Source: Arthrobacter sp. Leaf137
GTDB lineage: Bacteria > Actinomycetota > Actinomycetes > Actinomycetales > Micrococcaceae
Direction: 5' to 3'
Length of the DNA stretch: 64,000 nucleotides
NCBI RefSeq assembly: GCF_001423525.1
Contig: NZ_LMOI01000001.1
Coordinates: 62,001-126,000 of the forward strand
Shown here: one piece after another, positions 1-8,319 of the stretch
Numbering within the stretch: the stretch's first letter is position 1
How the letters are laid out: each line of letters opens with the position of its first letter
Position numbers and translations under genes: made by a program
Notes under the pieces: generated by a model
Databases searched by the model: none
What the model saw: only the letters and a program-made list of their open reading frames with translations
What the model was told of the DNA's origin: nothing

Positions 1-785
1 CTCACGGTGCGGCCGGGCGCGTCACCGCCTGGAGGCAGGATGCTGACGCCGAGTCCGGCCGAGACGAGCCCGCGGACCGTGTGGGAGTCCTGGCTTTCGA
101 ATGCTATCCGGGGCCGGTAGCCGGCCTCTTTGAACAGCGCGTCAGTCAGGGACCGCAGCCCGTATCCGGAGCCGAGGGCCACGAATGGTTCCGTCATGAT
201 GTCGGCAAGCTCCGCCGTCGGCCTGCCCGCGAGGCGGTGGGTATGGTGCACCACCAGGCGCAGCGGCTCCCGGTAGAGCGGCGCCGATTCCAGGTGGCGG
301 CCGGCAGGTGCTGCCGGGGCGGTGAGGGCGAGGTCGGACTCACCGGATGCCAGTTCTTCGAGGCAGGCGTTCCGGGCGCCCTGGCTCAGCGTGAAGGCCG
401 CTCCCGGGTGCCTGCTGCGGAAGGCGCTGATGAGCAGGGGCAGTGTCCCCTCGCCGAACGTGTGCTGGAACGACACCGCGATCCTGCCCCTGGCCACATC
501 CGATTCGTTGCGCACCACGTCCAGCCCCGTCCGGAATTCTTCCAGGGCGTTCTCGATGTAGGGCAGGAGGGTCCGGGCGGCGGGGGTCAGGCGGACTCCC
601 CTTCCGTCGCGGACCAGGAGTTCGGTTCCGACGACGGCGCTTGCCCGGGCGATGGCCCGGCTCACCGTGGACTGGGGTACTCCCAGGACTTCCGCCGTCC
701 CGGTGATGTGCTCCGTGCGGCCCAGCTCGGACAGTACGGGGAGAAGCGCAAGCAGCTGCACCAGTTGTTTCCGGTCCGGTTCCAT
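1..785 (-). CDS. LysR-family transcriptional regulator (3' end cut by window)
   Basis: Reading leftward from an ATG at 785, the first ~65 residues form a LysR winged helix-turn-helix (core VLGVPQSTVSRAIARASAVV), followed by a LysR substrate-binding domain that runs off the left edge. About 261 codons are visible, so roughly the last tenth to fifth of a normal ~300-residue LysR protein is missing. It is transcribed away from an MFS exporter gene that starts 95 bases away, the usual arrangement for a LysR regulator and its target. Family assignment is firm from the HTH; the effector is unknown. Confidence 0.88.
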   Translation of the reverse strand, partial: MEPDRKQLVQLLALLPVLSELGRTEHITGTAEVLGVPQSTVSRAIARASAVVGTELLVRDGRGVRLTPAARTLLPYIENALEEFRTGLDVVRNESDVARGRIAVSFQHTFGEGTLPLLISAFRSRHPGAAFTLSQGARNACLEELASGESDLALTAPAAPAGRHLESAPLYREPLRLVVHHTHRLAGRPTAELADIMTEPFVALGSGYGLRSLTDALFKEAGYRPRIAFESQDSHTVRGLVSAGLGVSILPPGGDAPGRTV

Positions 786-836
786 CAGCCCTGCCCTCTC
801 AAACTCATCCAATGTTGCTATGAGTCTTACATGAAT

Positions 837-844
837 AATGCATT
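837..844. promoter_or_regulatory. Candidate LysR operator half-site/palindrome in divergent promoter
   Basis: An 8-base perfect palindrome AATGCATT lies in an AT-rich island between the LysR gene and the MFS gene and touches the possible -35 hexamer TTGGAA (843-848) of the MFS promoter. The position suits a LysR operator, but the palindrome is short and could be chance. Confidence 0.3.
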
Positions 845-867
845 GGAAGCATCTATTAGCCCGGGGC

Positions 868-879
868 TACGCTTACCCC
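868..879 (+). promoter_or_regulatory. Leaderless promoter -10 of the MFS gene
   Basis: TACGCT (868-873) is followed by six bases and then the ATG at 880, so transcription would begin at the start codon itself. A possible -35 TTGGAA lies 19 bases upstream. No Shine-Dalgarno sequence is present. Confidence 0.5.
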
Positions 880-2124
880 ATGCCACCAGACACCAGCCTT
901 GCAGGCACCCACGCCTCGCCGCCGCGCTGGACCGGGCACCCGAAGGGGTCCGCCGCCTACGGGAGGATCCTCGCCGGCCTGTCCTTCGCCGGTGTTGCCA
1001 CCTTCGCCCAGCTCTACTCCACGCAGGCGGTGCTGCCCCTGCTCGCCTCCGACCTTCGAATCAGCGCCGCAGAAGCGGCGCTGACCATCTCGCTGGCCAC
1101 CGTGGGACTTGCCGTGACTGTCATCCCCTGGTCTTTCCTCGCCGACAGGATCGGCAGGGTCCGTGCCATGACGTGGGGAATCAGCGTTGCCACAGTCCTG
1201 GGCCTCCTGGTTCCCCTGGCCGGCAGTTTCCAGATCCTGCTGGCCCTGCGCCTGCTGGAAGGAATGGCGCTGGGCGGTATCCCGGCCATTGCCATCGCCT
1301 ACCTGAACGAGGAAGTAACAAAGGCGCACGCCGCCGTCGCTGCCGGAAGCTACGTGGCAGGCACCACCCTTGGCGGCCTGGCCGGAAGGCTGGTGGCAGG
1401 ACCGGCGGGTGAATTGTGGGGCTGGCGCGCAGCAGCCCTGGCGGTGTCCGTCCTGGCCACGCTGGCAGCTGTGGCCTTCCTGCTGCTGGTCCCCAAAGCG
1501 CGGGGTTTCGTGGCATCCGGGGGTACTGGCCTGCGCGGGGCCTTCAGGACGCTTGCCGGGCACGTGCGCCATGGCCGGCTGCTGGCGCTCTATCTCCAGG
1601 CCTTCCTCATGATGGGTGGCTTCGTGGCTGTGTACAACTACCTGGGGTTCCGGCTGTCCGGCGGGCCATTCACCCTGCCCGCCACCCTGATCAGCCTGAT
1701 TTTCCTTGCCTACCTGTCCGGGACCGTCACCTCCCGCTGGGCTGCCGGGCTGACCACGCGCTTCGGCCGCCGGTCCGTCCTCCTGGCGGGCCTTGCGCTG
1801 GCAGTGGGCGGGCTTGCCCTGACCCTGACGCAGTCCCTGGCCCTGATCCTTGCCGGCCTGGTGGTCTTCACCGGCGGCTTCTTCGCGGCCCACAGCATCG
1901 GGGCCGGGTGGACGGGAGCCATCGCCACGTCCGGCCGGGCCCAGGCGGCATCGCTGTACAACCTGGCCTACTACCTGGGCTCCAGCGTGCTCGGCTGGGC
2001 AGGTGGCCTGTTGTTTCAGTCCCTGGGCTGGAACGCACTTGCAGCAGCGGTCATGCTGCTGGCCTGCCTCACGGCGGCGATTGTCGCCGTCGTCCATCCC
2101 CGGCGCGAGCCCGCGGTGGCCTGA
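880..2124 (+). CDS. MFS transporter, YnfM/arabinose-efflux type
   Basis: A 414-residue protein with about twelve hydrophobic segments. It has the MFS loop 2-3 motif near residue 90 (FLADRIGRVRAM) and a related loop in the second half (TRFGRRSVLLAG), as expected for a proton-driven exporter of small solutes or drugs. I start it at the ATG at 880 rather than the in-frame ATG at 838, because a TACGCT -10 hexamer sits six bases before 880 and the 838 start would add 14 residues with no membrane or MFS character. The neighbouring divergent LysR gene is the likely regulator. The substrate cannot be read from the sequence. Confidence 0.85.
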   Translation: MPPDTSLAGTHASPPRWTGHPKGSAAYGRILAGLSFAGVATFAQLYSTQAVLPLLASDLRISAAEAALTISLATVGLAVTVIPWSFLADRIGRVRAMTWGISVATVLGLLVPLAGSFQILLALRLLEGMALGGIPAIAIAYLNEEVTKAHAAVAAGSYVAGTTLGGLAGRLVAGPAGELWGWRAAALAVSVLATLAAVAFLLLVPKARGFVASGGTGLRGAFRTLAGHVRHGRLLALYLQAFLMMGGFVAVYNYLGFRLSGGPFTLPATLISLIFLAYLSGTVTSRWAAGLTTRFGRRSVLLAGLALAVGGLALTLTQSLALILAGLVVFTGGFFAAHSIGAGWTGAIATSGRAQAASLYNLAYYLGSSVLGWAGGLLFQSLGWNALAAAVMLLACLTAAIVAVVHPRREPAVA

Positions 2125-2238
2125 ACGCTCCCCGGCGCCTCCCTGTGCAACGAATTAAGTCCTTCGCAGGAACTGATGGGAACGCAGAAATTCGGTGTGA
2201 GTGGCCTTGCAGGGCCCGGGAGGGCCGATCCGGCGGTC

Positions 2239-2244
2239 TAGGAT
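2239..2244 (+). promoter_or_regulatory. -10 hexamer of the first Lrp/AsnC gene
   Basis: TAGGAT lies 29 bases before the chosen GTG at 2274. This leaves a short leader that contains the purine-rich stretch GGAAGGAA. Confidence 0.4.
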
Positions 2245-2273
2245 GAATGCAGGACCGTTGGAAGGAACCCGCA

Positions 2274-2777
2274 GTGAGCATGAATCCCCGGCACCCCAGG
2301 CCCGGAGCACCCCTGGAACCGCTGGATGCCATCGACGAGCGCCTCCTTGCCGCGCTGGTGGCCGACGCGCGGATCTCGAACAAGCAGCTCGCCGAAATGG
2401 TGGGCATCGCGCCGTCCACTGCCCTGATGCGTACCCGGGCGCTCTCCGAACGCGGGATCGTCAAGGGCTATGAAGCCAAGCTGAGCCTTTCGGCCATCGG
2501 CAGGTCCGTGCAGGCACTGGTGGCTGTCCGGTTGCGCGCCCACGACCGTGACCAGATCGACCGTTTCACCGCACGGGTCCCGCACCTGCCGGCGGTGCTG
2601 TCCACCTTCCACACCTCAGGTTCGGTGGATTACCTGCTGCACATCGCCGTCGGCAGCACCGAGGACCTGCGTGACTGGGTGCTCGACAACCTGGCCACCG
2701 ATCCCGTGGTGGGCCATACCGAAACCACACTGGTTTTCGAGCACATCCAGGGCAACCACGGGCCACTGCCCAACTGA
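2274..2777 (+). CDS. Lrp/AsnC-family transcriptional regulator
   Basis: 167 residues: an N-terminal AsnC-type helix-turn-helix (LDAIDERLLAALVADARISN, then KQLAEMVGIAPSTALMRTRAL) and a C-terminal RAM/Lrp ligand domain with the typical GSVDYLLHIAV strand. The start is the GTG at 2274, preceded by GGAAGGAA at a normal distance; an ATG two codons later is also possible. It is convergent with the next MFS gene (13 bases between stop codons). The MFS gene has a second Lrp gene at its 5' side, so either regulator could control it. The ligand, presumably an amino acid, is not determinable. Confidence 0.87.
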   Translation: MSMNPRHPRPGAPLEPLDAIDERLLAALVADARISNKQLAEMVGIAPSTALMRTRALSERGIVKGYEAKLSLSAIGRSVQALVAVRLRAHDRDQIDRFTARVPHLPAVLSTFHTSGSVDYLLHIAVGSTEDLRDWVLDNLATDPVVGHTETTLVFEHIQGNHGPLPN

Positions 2778-2790
2778 CGGGTTACTGCCG

Positions 2791-4029
2791 TCAGGAGTGG
2801 CGGCCGCGCAACGCCCGCGCCAGCGTAAGGCCGGCCAGGACCAGCGCTGCTGCGCCGCACACCACAACGAAGCCGAGCACCGCCGCAGGCTGTCCCACCA
2901 TGCCCGACGCCCATCCCAGGCCCAGGACCGGGACGGCGCTGCCCAGGTATGTGATGACGTAAACCGTGCTGATCACCTGGGCATGGCGGGCGGGCTCCAC
3001 CTTGCCTGCAACGTCATTGAAGACCGTGCGGAAAGCCAGCCCCTGCCCCATCCCCGCGGCCACGCAGGCGGCCACCAGCAGCAGCGGGCTGTGCAGGGCC
3101 CCGGCAGTCCCCAGCAGGACCACCGATGCTCCCAGGACGGCAAGGCCCGCCGGAACAACAAGCCGGCCCCGCACGGTGAGCAACTGGCTGAAGGCCGATG
3201 CCGCCAGCGGCAAACCGGCGAGGACACCGATCAGGGGCCGGGAGTCAGTCTCCAGGACCCGGGCAAAGTACCCGGGAGCGAGGGAAAGGGAAAACCCGAA
3301 CACGGCGAAACTCAGGAAGCCCACGCCGGAAGCAAGCCAGAAGGCTCCCCGCGCATTCCGGGACACCGCCGGGCGGCGCGGGGCGAGGGCCTGGAGCGGC
3401 CGGGATACGGCCGGGAGGGCAATGGCCGGACGTGCCCGGATGAGGAAGAGCGGAACCAGCAAACCGGCGAGGACCACGGAGTGCACGCCGTAGGGTGCCG
3501 TGGTGGCGCCCGGCAGCAGGGACAGCAAACCGCCGATGGCTGGGCCCGCAGCGACTCCCCCGGAAGAAGCCAGCAGCGTGAAGCGCGATGCCCACTCCGG
3601 GCGGGAGGGCAGCAGCTCGCGCAGGGCGGCCGCGCTGGCGCCCGTTGCCAGCGCAACAGCGATCCCCTGCAGGGCACGGCCTGCGCACAATCCTGCCAGG
3701 GTGTGGGCTTCGGCGAAGACAAGGTTGCCGGCAAGGCCGCCCAGCACAGCCAGGAGCAGCGCGGCCCTGCGGCCGATGTGGTCCGACCAGTGCCCGGCCA
3801 GCATCAGGGTGGCCACCAGGGCCAGGACGTAGCTGGCGAACGCCGCAGTGACGTCCAGCGCGGAAAGGCCCAACGATGCCTGCAGCAGCGGGTACAGCGG
3901 TGTGGCGAGGTTGGCCCCCACCAGCAAGGCGAAAATCACCGCGCCGGAGATCACCAGCCGGGCAGTGGTCGAGGCGTTCCAGCCGGACGCCGTCGCGGGG
4001 CGCATCCGCAGTTCGCTGAAGACCGTCAT
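2791..4029 (-). CDS. MFS transporter
   Basis: A 412-residue integral membrane protein with about twelve hydrophobic helices. The loop 2-3 motif HWSDHIGRRAALLLA fits the major facilitator family. It reads leftward and is divergent from an Lrp/AsnC gene starting at 4181, with a 151-base intergenic region. AsnC-type regulators often sit beside amino-acid or drug exporters, so amino-acid efflux is a reasonable but unproven guess. No feature identifies the substrate. Confidence 0.85.
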   Translation of the reverse strand: MTVFSELRMRPATASGWNASTTARLVISGAVIFALLVGANLATPLYPLLQASLGLSALDVTAAFASYVLALVATLMLAGHWSDHIGRRAALLLAVLGGLAGNLVFAEAHTLAGLCAGRALQGIAVALATGASAAALRELLPSRPEWASRFTLLASSGGVAAGPAIGGLLSLLPGATTAPYGVHSVVLAGLLVPLFLIRARPAIALPAVSRPLQALAPRRPAVSRNARGAFWLASGVGFLSFAVFGFSLSLAPGYFARVLETDSRPLIGVLAGLPLAASAFSQLLTVRGRLVVPAGLAVLGASVVLLGTAGALHSPLLLVAACVAAGMGQGLAFRTVFNDVAGKVEPARHAQVISTVYVITYLGSAVPVLGLGWASGMVGQPAAVLGFVVVCGAAALVLAGLTLARALRGRHS

Positions 4030-4123
4030 AGTGCTGCCTCCGGGGTTGGCCGCACGGGTGGTCCTTGTGGGGTGCCGCGCGGGGGAAATTCAGGTGTGGC
4101 TCCAGAGTGCGGCACTGCTGCCC

Positions 4124-4167
4124 CTTTGATCGGAAACAAGTGCGAGAATTGAGCACAATCATCAAAG
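4124..4167. promoter_or_regulatory. Candidate Lrp-type dyad between divergent MFS and Lrp genes
   Basis: CTTTGAT (4124-4130) and its exact complement ATCAAAG (4161-4167) flank 30 AT-rich bases in the shared promoter region. Seven-base arms at this spacing can occur by chance, so support is weak. Confidence 0.25.
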
Positions 4168-4180
4168 ATGCCGCGAGTGA

Positions 4181-4684
4181 GTGACGGAGAATGAGCATTT
4201 GAACAATCTGGATGCCACCGACCTGAAGATCCTGCTGGCCCTCATCCGGGACCCCCGGATCCAGGTGGGTGAACTCAGCGATGCCGTGGGTATTGCCCGG
4301 AATACGGCACAGACGCGGGTGCGGCGCCTGATCAGGACCGGCGTCCTTCGGCCCGGCGGGCGGGAAGTGGACCTGGAAGCCGTGGGCTACGACGTCGTGG
4401 CCTTCGTAACCATCGAAGTGTCACACCGGGAACTGGACGGCGTTGTGGGAGCCCTTAGGCTGATTCCGCAGGTACTGGAAGTGCACGAAATTTCCGGGCG
4501 CGGCGATGTCTGGTGCCGGGTGGTGGCAACGGATACGCACAACCTCCAGTCATCGCTGCGCCAGGTACTGAGGATCAAAGGCGTCATCCGTACCGAAACA
4601 GTGTTGGCCCTGCACACCCACATCCCGTACCGGACCGAACCCCTAATCAGCGGCCTGAGCAGTTCGGCAGCCGCCGGCCGCTAG
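4181..4684 (+). CDS. Lrp/AsnC-family transcriptional regulator
   Basis: 167 residues with an AsnC helix-turn-helix (DATDLKILLALIRDPRIQ, then GELSDAVGIARNTAQTRVRR) and a C-terminal ligand-binding domain that is more divergent than in its neighbour. The GTG at 4181 gives a full-length N-terminus; a TTG at 4199 with GGAG eight bases upstream is an alternative that would remove six residues. The gene is divergent from the MFS gene ending at 2791 and is followed after ten bases by corA, whose -10 hexamer overlaps this stop codon. It is a plausible regulator of the MFS gene. Confidence 0.85.
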   Translation: MTENEHLNNLDATDLKILLALIRDPRIQVGELSDAVGIARNTAQTRVRRLIRTGVLRPGGREVDLEAVGYDVVAFVTIEVSHRELDGVVGALRLIPQVLEVHEISGRGDVWCRVVATDTHNLQSSLRQVLRIKGVIRTETVLALHTHIPYRTEPLISGLSSSAAAGR

Positions 4685-4694
4685 GATTTCCTGA
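4682..4694 (+). promoter_or_regulatory. Leaderless promoter -10 of corA
   Basis: TAGGAT (4682-4687), whose first three bases are the stop codon of the preceding Lrp gene, is followed by seven bases and the corA ATG. Confidence 0.55.
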
Positions 4695-5690
4695 ATGACC
4701 ATCATCGATAACGCCGTGTACGTGGACGGCGCCCGCCATGCGGAGCCGGAAAGCCTTGAACAGACGTTCGAAACCCTGGCCCGGCACGGCGGCATGGCGT
4801 GGATCGGTTTGTACAGGCCCACCGCGGAGGAGATGGCTGCCGTAGCTGCCGAGTTCGGGCTCCATGAACTGGCCGTTGAGGACGCCATTTCGGCGCACCA
4901 GCGCCCCAAGATGGAACGCTACGACGACAACCTCTTCACCGTGCTGCGGCCGGCGCGCTACCTCGATGCGAGCGAGACGGTGGAGTTCGGCGAACTCCAC
5001 ATCTTCACCGGAAAGAACTTCGTGGTTACCGTCCGGCACGCGGAGATGGCCGGCGTGGCCCGGGTTCGGCAGCGGCTCGAGGCCCGTCCTGAACTCCTGC
5101 GGCATGGGCCCGAAGCGGTGCTTTATGCCTTGCTGGACCGCGTGGTCGACGACTATGCCCCCGTAGTGGCCGGCCTGGAAAACGACATCGATGAGATCGA
5201 GGACCAGTTGTTCAGCGGCGACAGCAACGTTTCGCGCCGGATCTACGAACTGGCCCGTGAGGTCATCCAGTTCCAGCGCGCGATCCACCCGCTGCCGGAC
5301 ATGATGCACCAGCTCAAGCGTGGGTTTGCGAAGTACGGAGTGGATACCGAACTCCAGCACAGCTTGCGGGACGTGGAGGACCACGCCGAGCGGGTCATTT
5401 CCCGGGCCGATTCGTTCCGGGACCTGCTGCAGAACGCCCTGACACTGGACGGGACCCTCACCGCCAACCGGCAGAACGAGGCGAGCGCCGAACAGAACGA
5501 ACAGGTGAAAAAGATTTCGTCCTGGGCAGCGATTCTGTTCGCGCCGTCCTTTGTGGCAGGCGTCTACGGCATGAACTTTGACCATATGCCCGAACTGCAC
5601 TGGGGTTTCGGCTACCCCATGGCGCTGGTCCTGATGGTGGCCGCCGCGGGACTGATGTACGGAATCTTCAAACGCAAGGGCTGGCTTTAG
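4695..5690 (+). CDS. corA: CorA-type magnesium/cobalt transport protein
   Basis: 331 residues: a large soluble N-terminal domain, a long charged helical region, and two C-terminal membrane segments. The CorA signature YGMNF (GMN at 292-294), followed by a second hydrophobic helix and a basic tail FKRKGWL, marks the ion-selectivity loop of the pentameric Mg2+ channel. Length and motif are normal. It is convergent with nrtR, whose stop codon lies about 40 bases away. A TAGGAT hexamer directly before the ATG suggests a leaderless transcript independent of the upstream Lrp gene. Confidence 0.93.
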   Translation: MTIIDNAVYVDGARHAEPESLEQTFETLARHGGMAWIGLYRPTAEEMAAVAAEFGLHELAVEDAISAHQRPKMERYDDNLFTVLRPARYLDASETVEFGELHIFTGKNFVVTVRHAEMAGVARVRQRLEARPELLRHGPEAVLYALLDRVVDDYAPVVAGLENDIDEIEDQLFSGDSNVSRRIYELAREVIQFQRAIHPLPDMMHQLKRGFAKYGVDTELQHSLRDVEDHAERVISRADSFRDLLQNALTLDGTLTANRQNEASAEQNEQVKKISSWAAILFAPSFVAGVYGMNFDHMPELHWGFGYPMALVLMVAAAGLMYGIFKRKGWL

Positions 5691-5729
5691 CAGGGCGGTG
5701 CCCCAACAGCATCCTGCGGGACGCGGGCG

Positions 5730-6485
5730 TCACTCCTGCCTGGGCCGTGACAGCGGCGGGTGGACGTACCTGTCCGTTGCCGTAAACAGCGCAGCGGGCG
5801 CTCCGCCGGTCGACGCGCGGGCCTTCCTTCCGGTGTCTTCCAACTGGGGTGTCATCTTGCGGGTGAAGTTTCCTGCCGCCAGCGGGGCATTCCACACCGC
5901 CTCGTAAACGGTGCGCAGCTGGGTGAGCGTGAACTCTTCGGGGAGGAGCCTCGCTGCGACGGTGGTGTATTCCATCTTGCCGGCGAGCCGCTGCAGGCCC
6001 TCCGTGAGGATCTGCAAATGGTCAAAAGCCAGGGATTCGCCAATGCTGCCGGCGAGCATTTCGTGGACCGGGTACCAGTCGGCACCGGCGGCATCGGTCC
6101 CGGCCGAGACGGCGGGAAGGGTTGCGCCGTCCGTCGCCAGCAGGACCAGATGGGCAACGGAAACGACCCGCATCCGGGGGTCGCGCCCAGGGGCGCTGTA
6201 TGTTGCCAGCTGTTCGAGGTGGACCGGCAGTGTTCCCAGGTCCAGCCCGGTTTCCTCGGAAAGCTCGCGTCCGGCGGCTGCCTCCGCTGATTCCCGGGGT
6301 CCGACGAATCCACCCGGCAGGGCCAGCCGGCCCTTGAAGGGGTGGGCGCCGCGGCGGACCAGGGCGGCGCGGAGGACGCCGCCGGTGACGGCGAAGACCA
6401 CCAGGTCTGCGGTCAGGGCCACGGACGGGTAGTCACCGGGCCGGTAGGAATCAAGGTAGTCCCGCTCGGCGTTGGAGTCACTCAT
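5730..6485 (-). CDS. nrtR: NrtR: Nudix-domain transcriptional regulator of NAD metabolism
   Basis: 251 residues: a Nudix domain (about 22-150) joined to a C-terminal winged helix (about 165-220, core EFTLTQLRTVYEAVWNAPLA), the architecture of the NrtR family, which senses ADP-ribose-type NAD metabolites and represses NAD biosynthesis genes. The Nudix box is complete, with G59, E65 and RELSEETG at 73-80, so hydrolase activity cannot be excluded. It is the last gene of a pnuC-nadR-nrtR operon; its ATG overlaps the nadR stop codon by four bases. Paired palindromes in front of pnuC are its likely operators. A plain Nudix hydrolase is less likely given the winged helix and neighbours. Confidence 0.86.
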   Translation of the reverse strand: MSDSNAERDYLDSYRPGDYPSVALTADLVVFAVTGGVLRAALVRRGAHPFKGRLALPGGFVGPRESAEAAAGRELSEETGLDLGTLPVHLEQLATYSAPGRDPRMRVVSVAHLVLLATDGATLPAVSAGTDAAGADWYPVHEMLAGSIGESLAFDHLQILTEGLQRLAGKMEYTTVAARLLPEEFTLTQLRTVYEAVWNAPLAAGNFTRKMTPQLEDTGRKARASTGGAPAALFTATDRYVHPPLSRPRQE

Positions 6486-7588
6486 GCCGGCGCCCCTTCC
6501 AGGACGGTCCGGGTGGCCCAGGGCGGGGACGTGTAGGCGTTCCGCTGGGCGAGGACCAGGTCTATAACGTCAGTGGCGGTTTTCATGCGCCGTTCGTGGC
6601 TGCCGGTAACCAGGATCCAGGAGTGTCCTTCCGCTGTCAGGGTCTCCTTGAACCATTCGGTCATATCGGCACGGCGGTGTTCACCTTCCCGCCAGCCGTC
6701 GTCTTCGAACGGCACGCCTTCATCGTCGGTGACCAGGTACAGATCCCGGCGCGGCAGGGTATCCATGGCGTGATAGGAGCCATAGCTGCGCTCCCCCAGG
6801 TAATACCGTTCCCACAAGGTGGTGGCCAAGGCATCGGTGTCGGCGATGACCAGCGGGCAGGTATCGGCCGCCGCGTTCTCCAGCTCGTTTTGGCGCGCGC
6901 CGATGACGCTGAAGTCCCGCGCAGTCCACACCATATCGGCCAATGCCGCGTCCGGCTTCCCGGCCCGCAGGGCGTCGAACTTTTCATAGGTGTAGGCGCG
7001 GCCGTATTCGGGTACATCGGCGATCAGCGGGAACCGCGCCCGGTAGTGATCCATCAGGGCCCGGGTGAGGGTGGTGGTGCCGGTGGACTCCGCGCCGACA
7101 ACAATGATCCGGGTGGCCAGTTCCTGCCGGGCCGGGGCCACCACGTACGGCCAGGCTGCGGCGGGGCTGTCACGGCAGATGGTGCCGCTGATCGGGTAGG
7201 TGGCGCGGGACTGGTCGACGAGCACGTGGTCGGCGCCGAAGTAGCCCGCCAGCCGGGTGCCATAGGCTTCGGAACTGAAGACGGCGTCGACGGCGGTGAT
7301 CCCATGGGTCTTCAGGGCCAGGCGCATGAGCTCGTTCTGGGCTTTCCAGATGGCGTCGGAGTGGTAGTCCTCCGGGCAGTCGTTCGGCATGCCGATGACC
7401 TGGACGTTGGTGTCTTCAAATTCGGCGGCCAGCCATCTGGCGCGATCGGCGACGGTGATGGACTCAAAGCGCGTTCCCAGGACGAGGACCACCACCTTTT
7501 CGGACTGCGAGGCGGCCGTGGCAATGAGGTGGGCGTGGCCGGCGTGCGGCGGGTAGAACTTGCCGATGACCAAGGACTGGGTAAACAT
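6482..7588 (-). CDS. nadR: NadR: NMN adenylyltransferase / ribosylnicotinamide kinase
   Basis: 368 residues with two catalytic parts. The N-terminal nucleotidyltransferase has GKFYPPHAGH (9-18) and ISGTICR (133-139), which make NAD from NMN and ATP. The C-terminal kinase domain (from about 160) phosphorylates nicotinamide riboside. Its P-loop reads GAESTGTTT at 165-173, so the usual P-loop lysine is a threonine (T171). There is no N-terminal DNA-binding domain like that of enteric NadR, which leaves regulation to NrtR. I start at the ATG at 7588, two bases after the pnuC stop codon; a longer reading frame upstream lies inside pnuC. Confidence 0.9.
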   Translation of the reverse strand: MFTQSLVIGKFYPPHAGHAHLIATAASQSEKVVVLVLGTRFESITVADRARWLAAEFEDTNVQVIGMPNDCPEDYHSDAIWKAQNELMRLALKTHGITAVDAVFSSEAYGTRLAGYFGADHVLVDQSRATYPISGTICRDSPAAAWPYVVAPARQELATRIIVVGAESTGTTTLTRALMDHYRARFPLIADVPEYGRAYTYEKFDALRAGKPDAALADMVWTARDFSVIGARQNELENAAADTCPLVIADTDALATTLWERYYLGERSYGSYHAMDTLPRRDLYLVTDDEGVPFEDDGWREGEHRRADMTEWFKETLTAEGHSWILVTGSHERRMKTATDVIDLVLAQRNAYTSPPWATRTVLEGAPA

Positions 7589-7590
7589 TG

Positions 7591-8253
7591 TCAGGCTCCC
7601 GCCGGGACGGTGATCATGGGGGCCCTCCCGGCGGCCCGGGTGCGCTTCCAGCCGCTGAGCCCGTAAACGCAGAGGGCGAGGAATCCGATGTACAGGATGG
7701 CTGTCAGCGCCAGCCCCCGGCTGAAGTACAGCGGAATGGAAACCACATCGATGAGGATCCAGACGTACCAGTGCTGGAAGATCTTTTTCGCCTGCCAGTA
7801 GGTCGCAACCAGCGAGGCTGTCAGGACAAAGGCATCCGGCCATGGCACCTGGGAGTCGGTGCCGTGTGTCAGGATCATGGCCACGGCCGCAGTGCCGGCC
7901 AGGGTGGCACCGGCGCCGAGGAGGACTTCCTTGCCGGCGGCGTCCCGGATGGGCAGATCATTGCTGGCCTCGGTGGCGGAGCTGCCGCGGACCCAGTTGA
8001 ACCAGCCATAGACGGCCACGGCAGCGAAGATGACCTGAAGGATAGTTTCGCCGTAGAGGCCGGCACCCAGGAACAGGATAATGAACGCAAGGTTGTTCAG
8101 GATCCCCACCGGCCAGTTCCACAGCTTCTGCTTCGCGACGCCGTAGACGCACGCCGCGCCGGTGACGAAGCCGATGACCTCGATCCAGCTCACAGGAGAG
8201 CCGAGAAGATCTGGCACTGCAGCGGAGTTCATCCAGTCAAGTAGGGCCGTCAT
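7591..8253 (-). CDS. pnuC: PnuC: nicotinamide riboside transporter
   Basis: 220 residues with about seven hydrophobic helices. Family motifs include KLWNWPVGILNN in the second helix region and WYVWILIDVVSIPLYF near the end, matching the tryptophan- and asparagine-rich substrate site of PnuC permeases. It would facilitate entry of nicotinamide riboside, trapped by NadR kinase encoded immediately downstream. The ATG at 8253 is preceded by GGAAGGAA at good spacing. It is the first gene of the operon and lies behind a promoter covered by two candidate NrtR operators. Confidence 0.92.
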   Translation of the reverse strand: MTALLDWMNSAAVPDLLGSPVSWIEVIGFVTGAACVYGVAKQKLWNWPVGILNNLAFIILFLGAGLYGETILQVIFAAVAVYGWFNWVRGSSATEASNDLPIRDAAGKEVLLGAGATLAGTAAVAMILTHGTDSQVPWPDAFVLTASLVATYWQAKKIFQHWYVWILIDVVSIPLYFSRGLALTAILYIGFLALCVYGLSGWKRTRAAGRAPMITVPAGA

Positions 8254-8267
8254 CGCCGGTTCCTTCC

Positions 8268-8290
8268 GTAATTATCAATCCGATAATTAC
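8268..8290. promoter_or_regulatory. Candidate NrtR operator 1 (pnuC promoter)
   Basis: Perfect inverted repeat: GTAATTATC (8268-8276), five-base spacer, GATAATTAC (8282-8290). It covers the predicted transcription start of pnuC. The assignment to NrtR is inferred from the operon content. Confidence 0.7.
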
Positions 8291-8319
8291 AACCTAGCGG
8301 TTAATTATCAAACTGACAA
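8291..8319 (-). promoter_or_regulatory. pnuC-nadR-nrtR promoter
   Basis: On the minus strand TTGTCA (8314-8319) is separated by 17 bases from TAGGTT (8291-8296), a good sigma-70-type promoter. Transcription would begin near 8284, inside operator 1, and leave a leader of about 30 bases. Confidence 0.7.
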
